Virus record (IMG/VR): IMGVR_UViG_3300047297_000129
Span: 1-29,644 of that record
Direction: 5' to 3' (one strand)
DNA from: a virus
DNA length: 29,644 bases
Part shown: positions 1-7,532 of the stretch, piece by piece
Position numbering within the stretch: position 1 is the first letter of the stretch
How the letters are laid out: each line of letters starts with the position of its first letter
The notes under the pieces: generated by a model
The model's input: only the letters and a program-made list of their open reading frames with translations
The model's database searches: none
Told to the model about the DNA's origin: nothing
Translations under genes and position numbers: made by a program

Positions 1-1
1 C

Positions 2-241
2 CGTCATGAAGTAGACAAGCAAGCCGAAGGCTTCAACGCTGGTGAGAAAGGCTTTCCATCTGCTGGGCGTGTAGCCTGGGACTTGTGGGGCGGTGATGCT
101 GGCTTCCGCTGGGCAACATCCAAGCGCAACCAGATACAGGGCGAAGAAGGCAAGAGCCTTGATTGTTGCACTCCGGGGGTAGTGTACAAGAGCCACCCTT
201 TTTACGGGTACGAGCTGATGGAGGCTCATACAAGCGAGTAG
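2..241 (+). CDS. C-terminal fragment of an unrecognised head-module gene
   Basis: The reading frame is open from the window edge to a TAG stop, giving 79 residues. It contains GFPSAGRVAWDLWGGDAG, a glycine- and tryptophan-rich stretch that looks like a conserved domain end rather than chance translation. The gene lies where the portal protein or a portal-associated protein would be expected, just before the Mu F-like gene, but I cannot assign it to a family. Its end overlaps the open frame of the next gene by about 79 bases, which is much longer than the 4-base overlaps elsewhere in the genome. The 5' part is outside the window. Confidence 0.6.
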   Translation, partial: RHEVDKQAEGFNAGEKGFPSAGRVAWDLWGGDAGFRWATSKRNQIQGEEGKSLDCCTPGVVYKSHPFYGYELMEAHTSE

Positions 242-1281
242 ATGACGGGACAGGCAGAATCTATGCCGCATCTCAGAAGTTCCGCAACGATTTGTTGGAG
301 CGTGAAGGCGTAGCCATATCCCGGATGCAACGAGCGTACAAAGCCGCTACCGCTGCAAGCATCGCAGAACTGGAAGCACTAGAAGGACGCATCCAAGAGC
401 GAATGGATAACGGGGAAGACCCATCAGAAACCATCCTGTGGATGCGTCAGCGCATCATTGACAACATCGAGGAACTCGGTCGTAACTTGCAAGCCTTTGC
501 GGTAGAAGGAGCAACGATTACAGCTGATGGACAATTGCAATCCGCCATCCTTGCGAATGAGGCAAGCGGACGCTTGGTTGAAGCGGCGGCTGGTCGTAAA
601 CCGGCTAACGTCTCCCTCGGCTCAACATGGACAGCCTTGCCAGACGAGCAACTCCAAACCTTTGTCGGCATGGCGGGTGATGGAAGCCCTCTGGGTGTCC
701 TATTTGAAACCATACCGCAGGTAACTACCGACGCTATGCAGATGGCACTTGTACAGGGCATCAGCCTCGGTGAAGGGCCACGGACAGTAGCACGGCGTGT
801 AAGACGTGCAGCTGATATCGGCAGGCAAAGAGCGGAGACGATAGCACGGACAGAGATGATCAGAAGTGCCAGAGAAGCACAACGCCAACTCTACACCCAG
901 AACCCGGCGGTGCAGGGCTACAGACGGCAAGCAACCCAAGATAGCCGGGTTTGTCTTGCCTGTTTGGCTTTGTCCGGCACACTGCAAGCAACAGATGAGA
1001 TTATGCCATCGCATCCTAACTGTCGTTGCGTCATGGTTCCGGTAACGATGTCTTGGGCGGAGATTACCGGGGATAGTAGCATCCCGGATACCAGACCAGC
1101 GGTAGCAACACCGGAGCGCATCCTCGCTGGTTTGTCGGATGCTGACAAGGTTGCCATCATGGGGCCTGCAAGATTCCAGATGTACAAAGACGGCAAACCG
1201 CTTGCTGATTTTGTGCAAGTAATACCTAATCAGGATTGGGGGCCTAACACCCGTGTAAAGCCGCTCAGAGAGCTTATATAG
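163..1281 (+). CDS. Phage Mu F-like minor head (head morphogenesis) protein
   Basis: This protein matches the Mu gpF / SPP1 gp7 type of minor capsid protein, which is packaged in small numbers near the portal and helps procapsid assembly. The hallmark is the C-terminal core: ARTEMIRSAREAQRQLY at about residue 229, then a cysteine set CLAC near 261 and HPNCRC near 283, as in the family's metal-binding-like module. A charged helical N-terminal half precedes it. The start is uncertain. TTG at 163 is the first start codon in frame, is poorly placed relative to an AAGAAGG, and forces a long overlap with the upstream gene. There is no ATG before residue 55, yet the family's conserved N-terminus (IYAASQKFRNDLLERE) begins near residue 33, so the start must lie upstream of that. 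Confidence 0.85.
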   Translation: MLHSGGSVQEPPFLRVRADGGSYKRVDDGTGRIYAASQKFRNDLLEREGVAISRMQRAYKAATAASIAELEALEGRIQERMDNGEDPSETILWMRQRIIDNIEELGRNLQAFAVEGATITADGQLQSAILANEASGRLVEAAAGRKPANVSLGSTWTALPDEQLQTFVGMAGDGSPLGVLFETIPQVTTDAMQMALVQGISLGEGPRTVARRVRRAADIGRQRAETIARTEMIRSAREAQRQLYTQNPAVQGYRRQATQDSRVCLACLALSGTLQATDEIMPSHPNCRCVMVPVTMSWAEITGDSSIPDTRPAVATPERILAGLSDADKVAIMGPARFQMYKDGKPLADFVQVIPNQDWGPNTRVKPLRELI

Positions 1282-1284
1282 GGT

Positions 1285-1296
1285 GTGTGGGATACT
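1285..1296 (+). promoter_or_regulatory. GTGTGGGATACT motif, copy 1, six bases before the protease start
   Basis: The 12-mer GTGTGGGATACT is followed by exactly six bases and then the ATG of the prohead protease. The same 12-mer with the same six-base gap precedes the connector gene at 3628, and a third copy lies at 8206. Read as a promoter, TGG-GATACT resembles an extended -10 element, and the six-base gap would place transcription initiation at or next to the A of ATG, giving a leaderless or nearly leaderless mRNA. No purine-rich ribosome site precedes this ATG. The promoter reading is inference; the repeat and spacing are seen directly. Confidence 0.5.
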
Positions 1297-1302
1297 TACG
1301 CC

Positions 1303-2253
1303 ATGGACGTGCTGACATCTACAGTAGACGGAATCAAGAGCGACAGACTCGGTTATGTCAAAGGTTATCTGGTGCGCTTTGGTGATACCAAGGCAACCGA
1401 CCTTGAGGGTGACTATTTTACCAAGTCTACAGACTACGGATTCCCAATTGAAGAGGGTAAGCGTGTCCCGCTGAATGTTTACTACCATCACGGTATGGAT
1501 CAGGCGGTAGGCAAGAAGTCTATCGGCTCTGGCTTTATCAAGATGGATGCTGAGGGACTCTGGTACGAGGCACAGCTTGACATGGCAGATGAATACGGCA
1601 AGATGATCGCCAAACTCTGCAAGCAAGGCAAGATGGGCTTTAGTTCTGGTGCTGCCGCTCATATGGTTGAGCGTAAGAGCATGGGTGGTGCTTCCGAGAT
1701 TATCCGCTGGCCTATCGCTGAGGCATCGATTACCCCTACCCCTGCGGAGTTTCGTAACAGTGTCAAAAGCCTAGAGGAGTACTACGGCATGGGCGAGATG
1801 GAAGATGAAGAAGAAATGATGCCTGAGCCAATGCCTGAACAATCCCCTGAAGAATACGCCGCTGAACTGTTCAAGATGGCAGAGGCTGACCTTATCCATG
1901 AAGGCATGGAAGCGTATTACGAAGCCATGTCCGAAGGTATCGGGATGGTTGCAGATGCCAGTATGGCAGATGCCATCATCAATGAGTTTGCTAATCGTGC
2001 AAAGCAGCTTTACGCCATGCACGGTGCTAAATGTATTCAGCCCGCTTCCCTGCGGGGTGTAGAACGTCGGCTGCGGGATGCAGTCGGTCTTAGCCGGTCA
2101 GCCGCTAAACGGCTAGCCCCTGTCGTTTGGGATTCACTGCGGGACGCAGACCAACCAGAGACGCAACCGGATCTCGTAGTCGAGGCGAAAGCCCATGATA
2201 ATGACGAGCGGGCAGAACTGCTTGCACGTCTGGAGTTGCTAACACAACTATGA
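1303..2253 (+). CDS. HK97-type prohead maturation protease
   Basis: A 316-residue protein of the HK97 gp4 / peptidase U35 family, which cleaves the scaffold-like delta domain from the capsid protein inside the procapsid. The likely catalytic residues are visible: a His in YYHHGMD (residues 62-63), Ser in GFSSGAAAH (114-115) and the acidic residue in WPIAEASITPTPAE (Glu about 140). The second half is very acidic and Met/Glu-rich, then helical. This long tail could act as an internal scaffold, because no separate scaffold gene is present. The start is ATG 1303, not the in-frame GTG 1285, which belongs to the upstream motif. Its stop overlaps the capsid start as ATGA. Confidence 0.9.
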   Translation: MDVLTSTVDGIKSDRLGYVKGYLVRFGDTKATDLEGDYFTKSTDYGFPIEEGKRVPLNVYYHHGMDQAVGKKSIGSGFIKMDAEGLWYEAQLDMADEYGKMIAKLCKQGKMGFSSGAAAHMVERKSMGGASEIIRWPIAEASITPTPAEFRNSVKSLEEYYGMGEMEDEEEMMPEPMPEQSPEEYAAELFKMAEADLIHEGMEAYYEAMSEGIGMVADASMADAIINEFANRAKQLYAMHGAKCIQPASLRGVERRLRDAVGLSRSAAKRLAPVVWDSLRDADQPETQPDLVVEAKAHDNDERAELLARLELLTQL

Positions 2254-3539
2254 CAATCGAAACATTGCAGAACCGCAAGGAATCTGTCCTTGCTACCGCG
2301 CGGGAGCTTGCTTCCGGTAATGGTGACCTCGCTGAGGTAAAGAGCCTGATGGCTGAAGCCAAGAGCATCGAAGAGCGCATTGAGACCATCAAGAGCCTTG
2401 GAGCATCCGCACCTGTGGCATCCCCTGCTGTCGAAGACAAGCCATGGAAATCCGGTGGCGTATCAAAGCGCATCACCGACCTTCTCCCTGGTGATTCGGC
2501 TGATGAGCGTAACTTTAAGGCTTACGCATGGGGCCAGTGGGCACGTTCCATCATGGGCAACCGCAAGGCTGCTGACTGGGTAAAGAACCACATCAAGGCT
2601 AACGAAGGCACGGACAGCGCTGGTGGCTTTACAGTCCCAGATCCACTGTCCAGCGACCTCATCTACCTGCGTGAGCAGTTTGGTATTGCACGTCAGAACT
2701 GCCGCATCTATCCGATGAGTTCTGACACGCTCCGTGTACCTAACAGCACTGCATCTACCACGGTCTACTATCCGGGTGAGAACACCGCAATCACGCTGTC
2801 GGATATGACCTTTGCACAGGTCAGCCTTACAGCTAAGAAGGCGGCTGTCCTTACTCAGGTATCGAAGGAACTGGCAGAAGACTCCATCATTGACTTTGGT
2901 GCATCCCTTGCCCGTGACATGGCTTATGTCTTGGCTAAGGAAGAAGACCGTGTTGTTTTCAACAACGCAACAGATGCAACCACATCCATTGATGGTTGTC
3001 TCTGGGCTGTCTACAACGCGAACGCTACCAAGGCTAACATCGCATCGTTGGTGCAGTTCACAACCGGGCAGACAATCACGTATGCTCCGACACTGTCGAA
3101 CCTCAGCTCGATGGTAGGACGCTTGCCAACCTACGCAGCTAACGCGAAGTGGTATATGCACAAGGAGATTTGGTACAACGCCATCGCTCCTCTGCTCAAC
3201 GCACTTAGCGGAAACGCTATCCTTGACCTGCAGCAGGCTTTTGGCGCACAGCCTAAGTTGTTTGGCTATGATGTTGTCTTTGTGCAGAATATGCAGAAGA
3301 CCTTGGCTGCATCCACGCCTTACATCCTGCTTGGTGACCTTTCGGTCGGTACAGCATTCGGTGACCGCCGCTCCGTTACCATCGAAGTATCGGATCAGCA
3401 GTACTTCAAGGAAGATGCGCTGGCCTTCAAGGCAACCGAGCGGTATGCATTCTCCGCATTCGACATCGGTAACGTATCCGGTACGGCTTCTGCCCGTGTA
3501 CCTGGTTCGCTTATCGTTGGTGCTTCCTCCGCTACGTAA
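2250..3539 (+). CDS. Major capsid protein, HK97 fold
   Basis: This 429-residue protein forms the icosahedral shell. Residues 1 to about 75 are charged and helical (SLMAEAKSIEERIETIKSL), the usual delta domain removed by the protease encoded just upstream. Residues from about 110 follow the HK97 capsid pattern: GTDSAGGFTVPDPLSSDLIYL (N-arm/E-loop junction), a spine-helix region around VLTQVSKELAEDS, LAKEEDRVVFNN, and a C-terminal P-domain strand DRRSVTIEVSDQQYFKEDALAFKATERYAFS. It overlaps the protease stop by 4 bases and is followed at once by a strong terminator, which suits a highly expressed gene at the end of a transcript. Confidence 0.95.
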   Translation: MTIETLQNRKESVLATARELASGNGDLAEVKSLMAEAKSIEERIETIKSLGASAPVASPAVEDKPWKSGGVSKRITDLLPGDSADERNFKAYAWGQWARSIMGNRKAADWVKNHIKANEGTDSAGGFTVPDPLSSDLIYLREQFGIARQNCRIYPMSSDTLRVPNSTASTTVYYPGENTAITLSDMTFAQVSLTAKKAAVLTQVSKELAEDSIIDFGASLARDMAYVLAKEEDRVVFNNATDATTSIDGCLWAVYNANATKANIASLVQFTTGQTITYAPTLSNLSSMVGRLPTYAANAKWYMHKEIWYNAIAPLLNALSGNAILDLQQAFGAQPKLFGYDVVFVQNMQKTLAASTPYILLGDLSVGTAFGDRRSVTIEVSDQQYFKEDALAFKATERYAFSAFDIGNVSGTASARVPGSLIVGASSAT

Positions 3540-3558
3540 TAGCGTAGCCCTTCAATCA

Positions 3559-3592
3559 AGCCCTCGGCAGACGTGCCGGGGGCTTTTGTTTT
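3559..3592 (+). terminator. Rho-independent terminator after the capsid gene
   Basis: An 11-bp stem (3559-3569 with 3574-3584, one G-T pair) closes a GACG tetraloop and runs into TTTTGTTTT. It lies 20 bases after the capsid stop codon. It would separate capsid expression from the connector and tail genes, which then need a promoter of their own. The repeated GTGTGGGATACT motif lies 18 bases downstream. Confidence 0.9.
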
Positions 3593-3609
3593 GTCTGCGT
3601 AGAATTGCC

Positions 3610-3621
3610 GTGTGGGATACT
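3610..3621 (+). promoter_or_regulatory. GTGTGGGATACT motif, copy 2, between terminator and connector gene
   Basis: This copy shares 12 bases with copy 1 and 14 bases (CCGTGTGGGATACT) with the copy at 8204-8217. It sits between a strong terminator and the next gene, where a promoter is needed, and its last base is six bases before ATG 3628. A weak -35-like TTGTCT lies 19 bases upstream of GATACT. No Shine-Dalgarno sequence precedes the ATG, so a leaderless transcript is plausible. Confidence 0.55.
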
Positions 3622-3627
3622 AACCGC

Positions 3628-4125
3628 ATGATGACCAGAGCCGAGGCAATCGCACAAGTAAGTCTATTTGTGGCTGCTCAATCCTATCCGCAGATGTCAA
3701 CTACAGACATCGGCTCCATCTTAGATTCCTTCTCGCGGTTCACTACGTGGACGGCTAGCACCACTTACGCTGTTGGTGACCGTGTAGTGCCTACAACGCC
3801 TAACGGACGAGTGTACGAGTGCCGTACAGCAGGTACAACGGCAAGCACTGAGCCTGAGTTTCCAGACTATCCCGGCGCACAATACAAAGGCTGGTCTGTA
3901 CTAGATGGCACGTCAGACCCAGTGCTTATGTGGGTTGATATGGGCTCGATCAATGTTGAACGCTACGATGTACGCACAGCCACCCGGCAGGCATGGCTTA
4001 TCAAAGCATCCAGAGTGGCAGCAGACATCGATGCTAAGGAAGGCAACAGCGATGTCAAGCTCTCCCAACTTATGCAGCACTGCCTAACGATGGCAGACAG
4101 ATACCGCCCGGTGGCTTTCGCATGA
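3628..4125 (+). CDS. Head-tail connector (adaptor) protein
   Basis: A 165-residue protein with helical ends (residues 1-35 and about 110-160) like HK97 gp6-type adaptors that sit under the portal. A beta-rich insert (WTASTTYAVGDRVVPTTPNGRVYECRTAGTTASTEPEFP, about residues 40-80) resembles the carbohydrate-binding-like insert found in several siphophage connectors. The C-terminal helix ends in LMQHCLTMADRYRP. The frame is open far upstream into the capsid gene, but the start must lie after the terminator. ATG 3628 (a second ATG follows directly) fits the connector N-terminus MTRAEAIAQVSLFV. The gene ends with an ATGA overlap. Confidence 0.75.
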   Translation: MMTRAEAIAQVSLFVAAQSYPQMSTTDIGSILDSFSRFTTWTASTTYAVGDRVVPTTPNGRVYECRTAGTTASTEPEFPDYPGAQYKGWSVLDGTSDPVLMWVDMGSINVERYDVRTATRQAWLIKASRVAADIDAKEGNSDVKLSQLMQHCLTMADRYRPVAFA

Positions 4126-4487
4126 GCCCTATCCTGCGCCAAACGATACAGGCAGGCATGGTGCGTAACCTATGTCAAGACCGTGTAGAGGTTCACCGCT
4201 TCACCTTGACCGAGGATGGGCGTGGCGGTGTTACTGAGACATGGCGCAAGGTAGCAGAGTACAACGCCCGTGTGACAAACCAAAGCGATACTGAATCTAT
4301 CGTTGGTGGTGGAATACAGCCATCAGCGCAATGGACACTTATAGTGGCCGTTGCAGCTGATGTCATGCCGCAAGACCGGGTGTACCTTTTAGGTGATGAT
4401 TCCAGATACTGGGATGTTGTCGGTACAGACTTTGGGCAGACAGAATTATTAGTACAGCATTGCGGACTAGTGGAGCGGACATCATGA
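4122..4487 (+). CDS. Head closure / head-tail joining protein
   Basis: This 121-residue, largely beta-stranded protein has the layout of SPP1 gp16-like head-completion proteins: RVEVHRFTLTEDGRGGVTETWRKVAEYNARV, a middle strand pair, then DRVYLLGDDSRYWDVVGTDFGQTELLVQHCGLVER. It would plug the portal-connector channel after DNA packaging. It is translationally coupled to the genes on both sides by ATGA overlaps. The family call rests on gene order and strand pattern, not on a catalytic motif. Confidence 0.65.
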   Translation: MSPILRQTIQAGMVRNLCQDRVEVHRFTLTEDGRGGVTETWRKVAEYNARVTNQSDTESIVGGGIQPSAQWTLIVAVAADVMPQDRVYLLGDDSRYWDVVGTDFGQTELLVQHCGLVERTS

Positions 4488-4693
4488 GCGAGTGGGTACA
4501 AGTAGGTGTTGGAATTGCAATCCCGGTGATAGCGGCAATCGGTGGTTTGTATAAAATGCTCTGGGATATCAAGTCTGACATAAGGCTACTTGTACACGAT
4601 GCAAAGCAGACAGAGAGAGACCTAACCGACATCAAGCGTGACTTGATTCAACTTAGTGAGCGTGTAAGAGTATTGGAGGCTAGACATGGGTAG
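4484..4693 (+). CDS. Small membrane protein with coiled coil, XhlA-like (possible holin partner)
   Basis: From ATG 4484, which overlaps the previous stop as ATGA, the product has 69 residues. Residues 5-28 (VQVGVGIAIPVIAAIGGLYKML) form one membrane segment. Residues 30-67 (KSDIRLLVHDAKQTERDLTDIKRDL onward) form a heptad-like coiled coil. This resembles XhlA/hemolysin-like holin accessory proteins, though theirs usually have the coiled coil before the membrane segment. The alternative reading is a small virion or tail-associated membrane protein. It is coupled to the next membrane protein by an 8-base overlap. Confidence 0.5.
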   Translation: MSEWVQVGVGIAIPVIAAIGGLYKMLWDIKSDIRLLVHDAKQTERDLTDIKRDLIQLSERVRVLEARHG

Positions 4694-4937
4694 TATCAGT
4701 ATTTCAAGGTTATTGGTGGTCGTTCTGATCGCATTCGTGGCTGCCTTCACATCGGTATTCGGTGATGGCGTTCGCACGGCAGAAGCCAAGGATGTTGCTG
4801 AGCTTGGAGCAGTGATGGCACTGTACGGGTCTAAGGCTGTTGCGGCTGGTGTCTCTGCTGCGATGAGTGCTGCGCTTGGATTCTTGACGATGCCTTTCAA
4901 GGGTACGGGCGTGAATGCTTTAAAGGTGGGCAAATGA
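4686..4937 (+). CDS. Small two-segment membrane protein, holin-like
   Basis: An 83-residue protein with a strong hydrophobic N-terminus (LLVVVLIAFVAAFTSVF, residues 9-25) and a second Ala/Gly-rich segment (AVAAGVSAAMSAALGFLTMPF, about 54-74). The short basic C-terminus (KGTGVNALKVGK) is typical of holins. It pairs with the upstream coiled-coil membrane protein. Both lie in the head-tail module, about 11 kb from the CHAP lysin, an unusual place for a lysis pair. An alternative is a membrane-inserted virion component. Family not recognised. Confidence 0.45.
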   Translation: MGSISISRLLVVVLIAFVAAFTSVFGDGVRTAEAKDVAELGAVMALYGSKAVAAGVSAAMSAALGFLTMPFKGTGVNALKVGK

Positions 4938-5161
4938 ACTTACAAAACTTCCGCATTGAAAAAGAGCCTGCGCCATCTACCGATTGGCGTGTTTTTGGTG
5001 ACATCTACGATAATGCTGGGAACCTACTTGGCACATTTGGGCAGGATGGAACATCTGTCAATGTGTGGTGGGTTACGCAGGATGAAGAATTTCAATCGCA
5101 GATAGTCAAGCAGTTCGCCGCCGTAATGGCTCAAGAAATTGTGAATGGAACGGCTGAGTAA
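4934..5161 (+). CDS. Small hypothetical protein
   Basis: A 75-residue protein, not recognised. It starts in an ATGA overlap and ends in a TAATG overlap with the beta-helix gene. Residues 18-50 (WRVFGDIYDNAGNLLGTFGQDGTSVNVWWV) look like a small beta sheet, and the end (QSQIVKQFAAVMAQEIVNG) like an amphipathic helix. The tight coupling suggests it belongs to the same unit as the beta-helix protein, perhaps as an assembly partner; that is inference. Confidence 0.7.
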   Translation: MNLQNFRIEKEPAPSTDWRVFGDIYDNAGNLLGTFGQDGTSVNVWWVTQDEEFQSQIVKQFAAVMAQEIVNGTAE

Positions 5162-7179
5162 TGGCAACTTACTACGTAAGGCCAGATGGTAATGATTCCA
5201 ATACTGGATTAGGCTCGACTACCATACTGGCTTGGAAGACTTTGCAAAAAGCACTCAGTGCGACTGGCATCTCATCTGGTGACACTGTGTACATTGCACC
5301 CGGTCGATACAACGAAGCGGTTACAGTTGCGATGACAAGCGCTACAACCACAACACGTATTGTTGGTGACCCAACTGCTTCACAGTTTAGCGGTGTAAGT
5401 GCTGGGGAAGTACTTTGGACTGGTTTTACTTCTACAGGTGTAAAGTCAATAAATTTTCTGTTGTCTATGACATCAAAAAACTATTTATCTTTTGAAAATA
5501 TACACTTTGAAGCTACTTACGGTGGTGGTGCTAGTGCTTGTATAAACTGTTTAACCTCCACAAACATATCTTTTATTCGGTGTCAGTTTACTGAGCCAAT
5601 CATTGGAAATACTTTTCTGCGAATTACTAGCCCATCAAGTACGGCATTAAATGCAACTATTGATTCATGTCACTTTTTCTACAACCAAAATAGTTCTGGT
5701 CCCGGAAGTAGTCTAATTGGGCAAAATGTTACTGATAATACAGTTGTTAAAAACTGCATTATTATGTGCCACCGAAGCAACTCATGTAACGTCACAAATT
5801 TACAATGCAAGGCACACAACAACACGTTTATAGGTTCTGGAACTGGATTTGAGAATGCAGGTGGTTCGGCATCTTTTCAAACCATAGTAAGAAATAGTCT
5901 ATTTATAGGATGTGTCTACGGTTTGTATTCTTCAACAACATCTACGGTAGTGGAAGATTACAACCGATACATTGGCGTGACTAATACGGTAACAAATGCC
6001 GTATCTGGTGGTAATAGTTCTACACTAGGTGGATTTGGTATATTTGGTTCCTATGCTCTCCAGCAAGGTTTGGTGTTTGGGCAAATGTTAGGCACAAATC
6101 AGTCATCCCCAAATACATCATTCGGTAATGCTACAGGCGCACCTACAACCGATATGTTTGGAATCGCTTGGAGTGGCACATCGCCTGATGCTGGCTCTGC
6201 TACCTTGCGTAGTATTGGCGCAATAGGCAACTATCTTCCAACCGAGCGCAACGCATCCACCATCACAATCGCTCCCGGCTCAACATCCCAAAGCATCGAA
6301 CTCTACCTAGGTTCTACAGGCTTGACAGCCTCCACATCTGGTCTCTCAGCTCGCTACAACCGTACACGCACAGCATCTGTCGGCATTCCGCTGGTAGCCC
6401 GTACCATCGCTCAGGCGTGGACAGCAGGCGGCTTTGCTGAGGTAGACTCGACCAATATGCCGGGGGTCTACAGACTTGACCTACCTGATGCGGCACTGGC
6501 TGCAGGTGGTGATGACGTTACTGTTGTTGTCAGAGGAGCATCTGGTACTAACGGTGCGGTGATGACGGTCAAGTTGAGCAGTGGTGGCTTGACATCTGCA
6601 CAGACTGCCTCGGCTGTCTGGGGTGCAAGCCCAGCAGGCTACAACGACGGCACGACATTCGGTGGCGTTGTCAATGAGACCAATCAGTTGGCTAACAGTC
6701 TTGATACGCAGGTTCAAGATGTCCCGTCCAACGTCTGGGAAGAGATGCGAGCAACGCATACGACAGCAGGCACATTCGGTGAGTATGTCAACGCTGAGTT
6801 GGTAACACCGGTAACGTCTGCCGCTCTGGTACGCATGGGGCCTTATGAGGTCAAGGCTGATGGTCTTGGGGCATCGGATCCGCTTGACATCCAGAAGGGC
6901 GCACAGCACGGCGTAGACATCCAGTGTGTAGATGGCAATGGCAACGGGATCGACATCACGAGCGCAACTGTAACGGCTAAGGTGTACAACAGCGGTGGTT
7001 CCTTGGTTGATACTTACTCCTGTACGGCAACTTATGCAGCTGATGGCAGGGCTACCTTCACGATTGACACGACGGTAACCAACACTCCTGGAACCTACAC
7101 TGCAACGATAACACGCACTACTGGTGCAAGTGATACGCAGGTATTCGGGCCACTCCGCATCTATGTAAGGGACATCTAA
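5161..7179 (+). CDS. Right-handed beta-helix protein with C-terminal Ig-like domains (tailspike-like)
   Basis: A 672-residue protein. Residues 3-60 (YYVRPDGNDSNTG, then AWKTLQKAL and DTVYIAPGRYNE) are the classic start of DUF1565/pectate-lyase-like right-handed beta helices. Repeated short coils follow to about residue 300. Residues about 370-480 form a beta domain (ARTIAQAWTAGGFAEVDSTNMPGVYRLDLPD) common in phage structural proteins. The last 100 residues form an Ig-like, BppU-N-like domain ending FGPLRIYV. The role is likely host glycan binding or cleavage, but no catalytic residues can be picked out. Its position between head completion and neck genes is unusual for a tailspike. Bases from about 5440 to 6120 are visibly more A/T-rich than the flanks, which suggests a recombined module. 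Confidence 0.75.
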   Translation: MATYYVRPDGNDSNTGLGSTTILAWKTLQKALSATGISSGDTVYIAPGRYNEAVTVAMTSATTTTRIVGDPTASQFSGVSAGEVLWTGFTSTGVKSINFLLSMTSKNYLSFENIHFEATYGGGASACINCLTSTNISFIRCQFTEPIIGNTFLRITSPSSTALNATIDSCHFFYNQNSSGPGSSLIGQNVTDNTVVKNCIIMCHRSNSCNVTNLQCKAHNNTFIGSGTGFENAGGSASFQTIVRNSLFIGCVYGLYSSTTSTVVEDYNRYIGVTNTVTNAVSGGNSSTLGGFGIFGSYALQQGLVFGQMLGTNQSSPNTSFGNATGAPTTDMFGIAWSGTSPDAGSATLRSIGAIGNYLPTERNASTITIAPGSTSQSIELYLGSTGLTASTSGLSARYNRTRTASVGIPLVARTIAQAWTAGGFAEVDSTNMPGVYRLDLPDAALAAGGDDVTVVVRGASGTNGAVMTVKLSSGGLTSAQTASAVWGASPAGYNDGTTFGGVVNETNQLANSLDTQVQDVPSNVWEEMRATHTTAGTFGEYVNAELVTPVTSAALVRMGPYEVKADGLGASDPLDIQKGAQHGVDIQCVDGNGNGIDITSATVTAKVYNSGGSLVDTYSCTATYAADGRATFTIDTTVTNTPGTYTATITRTTGASDTQVFGPLRIYVRDI

Positions 7180-7532
7180 TGGCATTGATTTTTGATTTGA
7201 CAGAAGACCCTCAGCAGGTCGTGCAAGCCAGCGCATGGGTCGGAGACTGGCACTCCTACGTAGTGCGTCTGGTTGACGAGCTAGGAAGCCCGGTAGACAT
7301 CACCACGGGTACGCTTGGTGCTACCTTCACAAACATCGCTACGGGTGCGGCTTACAGTTTTGTGTCTGGCTCTGTTACGCTTACCAAGCAATACAGCGCA
7401 CAAGGTATCCTCAGCATCTTGAACCCAGCGGCTTACCCTACTGCGGCTAACATCAGGGTAACGGTTTCCTTCACAGTTGGTTCGGATGTACGACGGTTTG
7501 GGCCACTTGAGATTGAGGTCTTGGCTCCGTGA
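7179..7532 (+). CDS. Small Ig-like (BppU N-terminal-like) structural protein
   Basis: This 117-residue protein resembles the last 100 residues of the preceding gene product: VDITTGTLGATF matches GIDITSATVTAKV, and the ending RRFGPLEIEV matches QVFGPLRIYV. It therefore looks like a free-standing copy of the same beta-sandwich domain, as found at the N-terminus of BppU-type baseplate proteins. It starts in a TAATG overlap with the beta-helix gene. A virion or attachment role is likely; the exact partner is unknown. Confidence 0.65.
   Translation: MALIFDLTEDPQQVVQASAWVGDWHSYVVRLVDELGSPVDITTGTLGATFTNIATGAAYSFVSGSVTLTKQYSAQGILSILNPAAYPTAANIRVTVSFTVGSDVRRFGPLEIEVLAP

Noticed and set aside
1285-1302. 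GTG 1285 as the start of the prohead protease
   Set aside because: It would make the repeated 12-mer coding. The same 12-mer precedes the connector ATG with the same gap, so it is better read as an upstream element with ATG 1303 as the start.
700-1662. A 320-codon open frame on the minus strand across the minor head and protease genes
   Set aside because: It lies antisense to two well-recognised head genes, has no family-like motif and no ribosome site, and crosses their junction. It is a by-product of their codon use.
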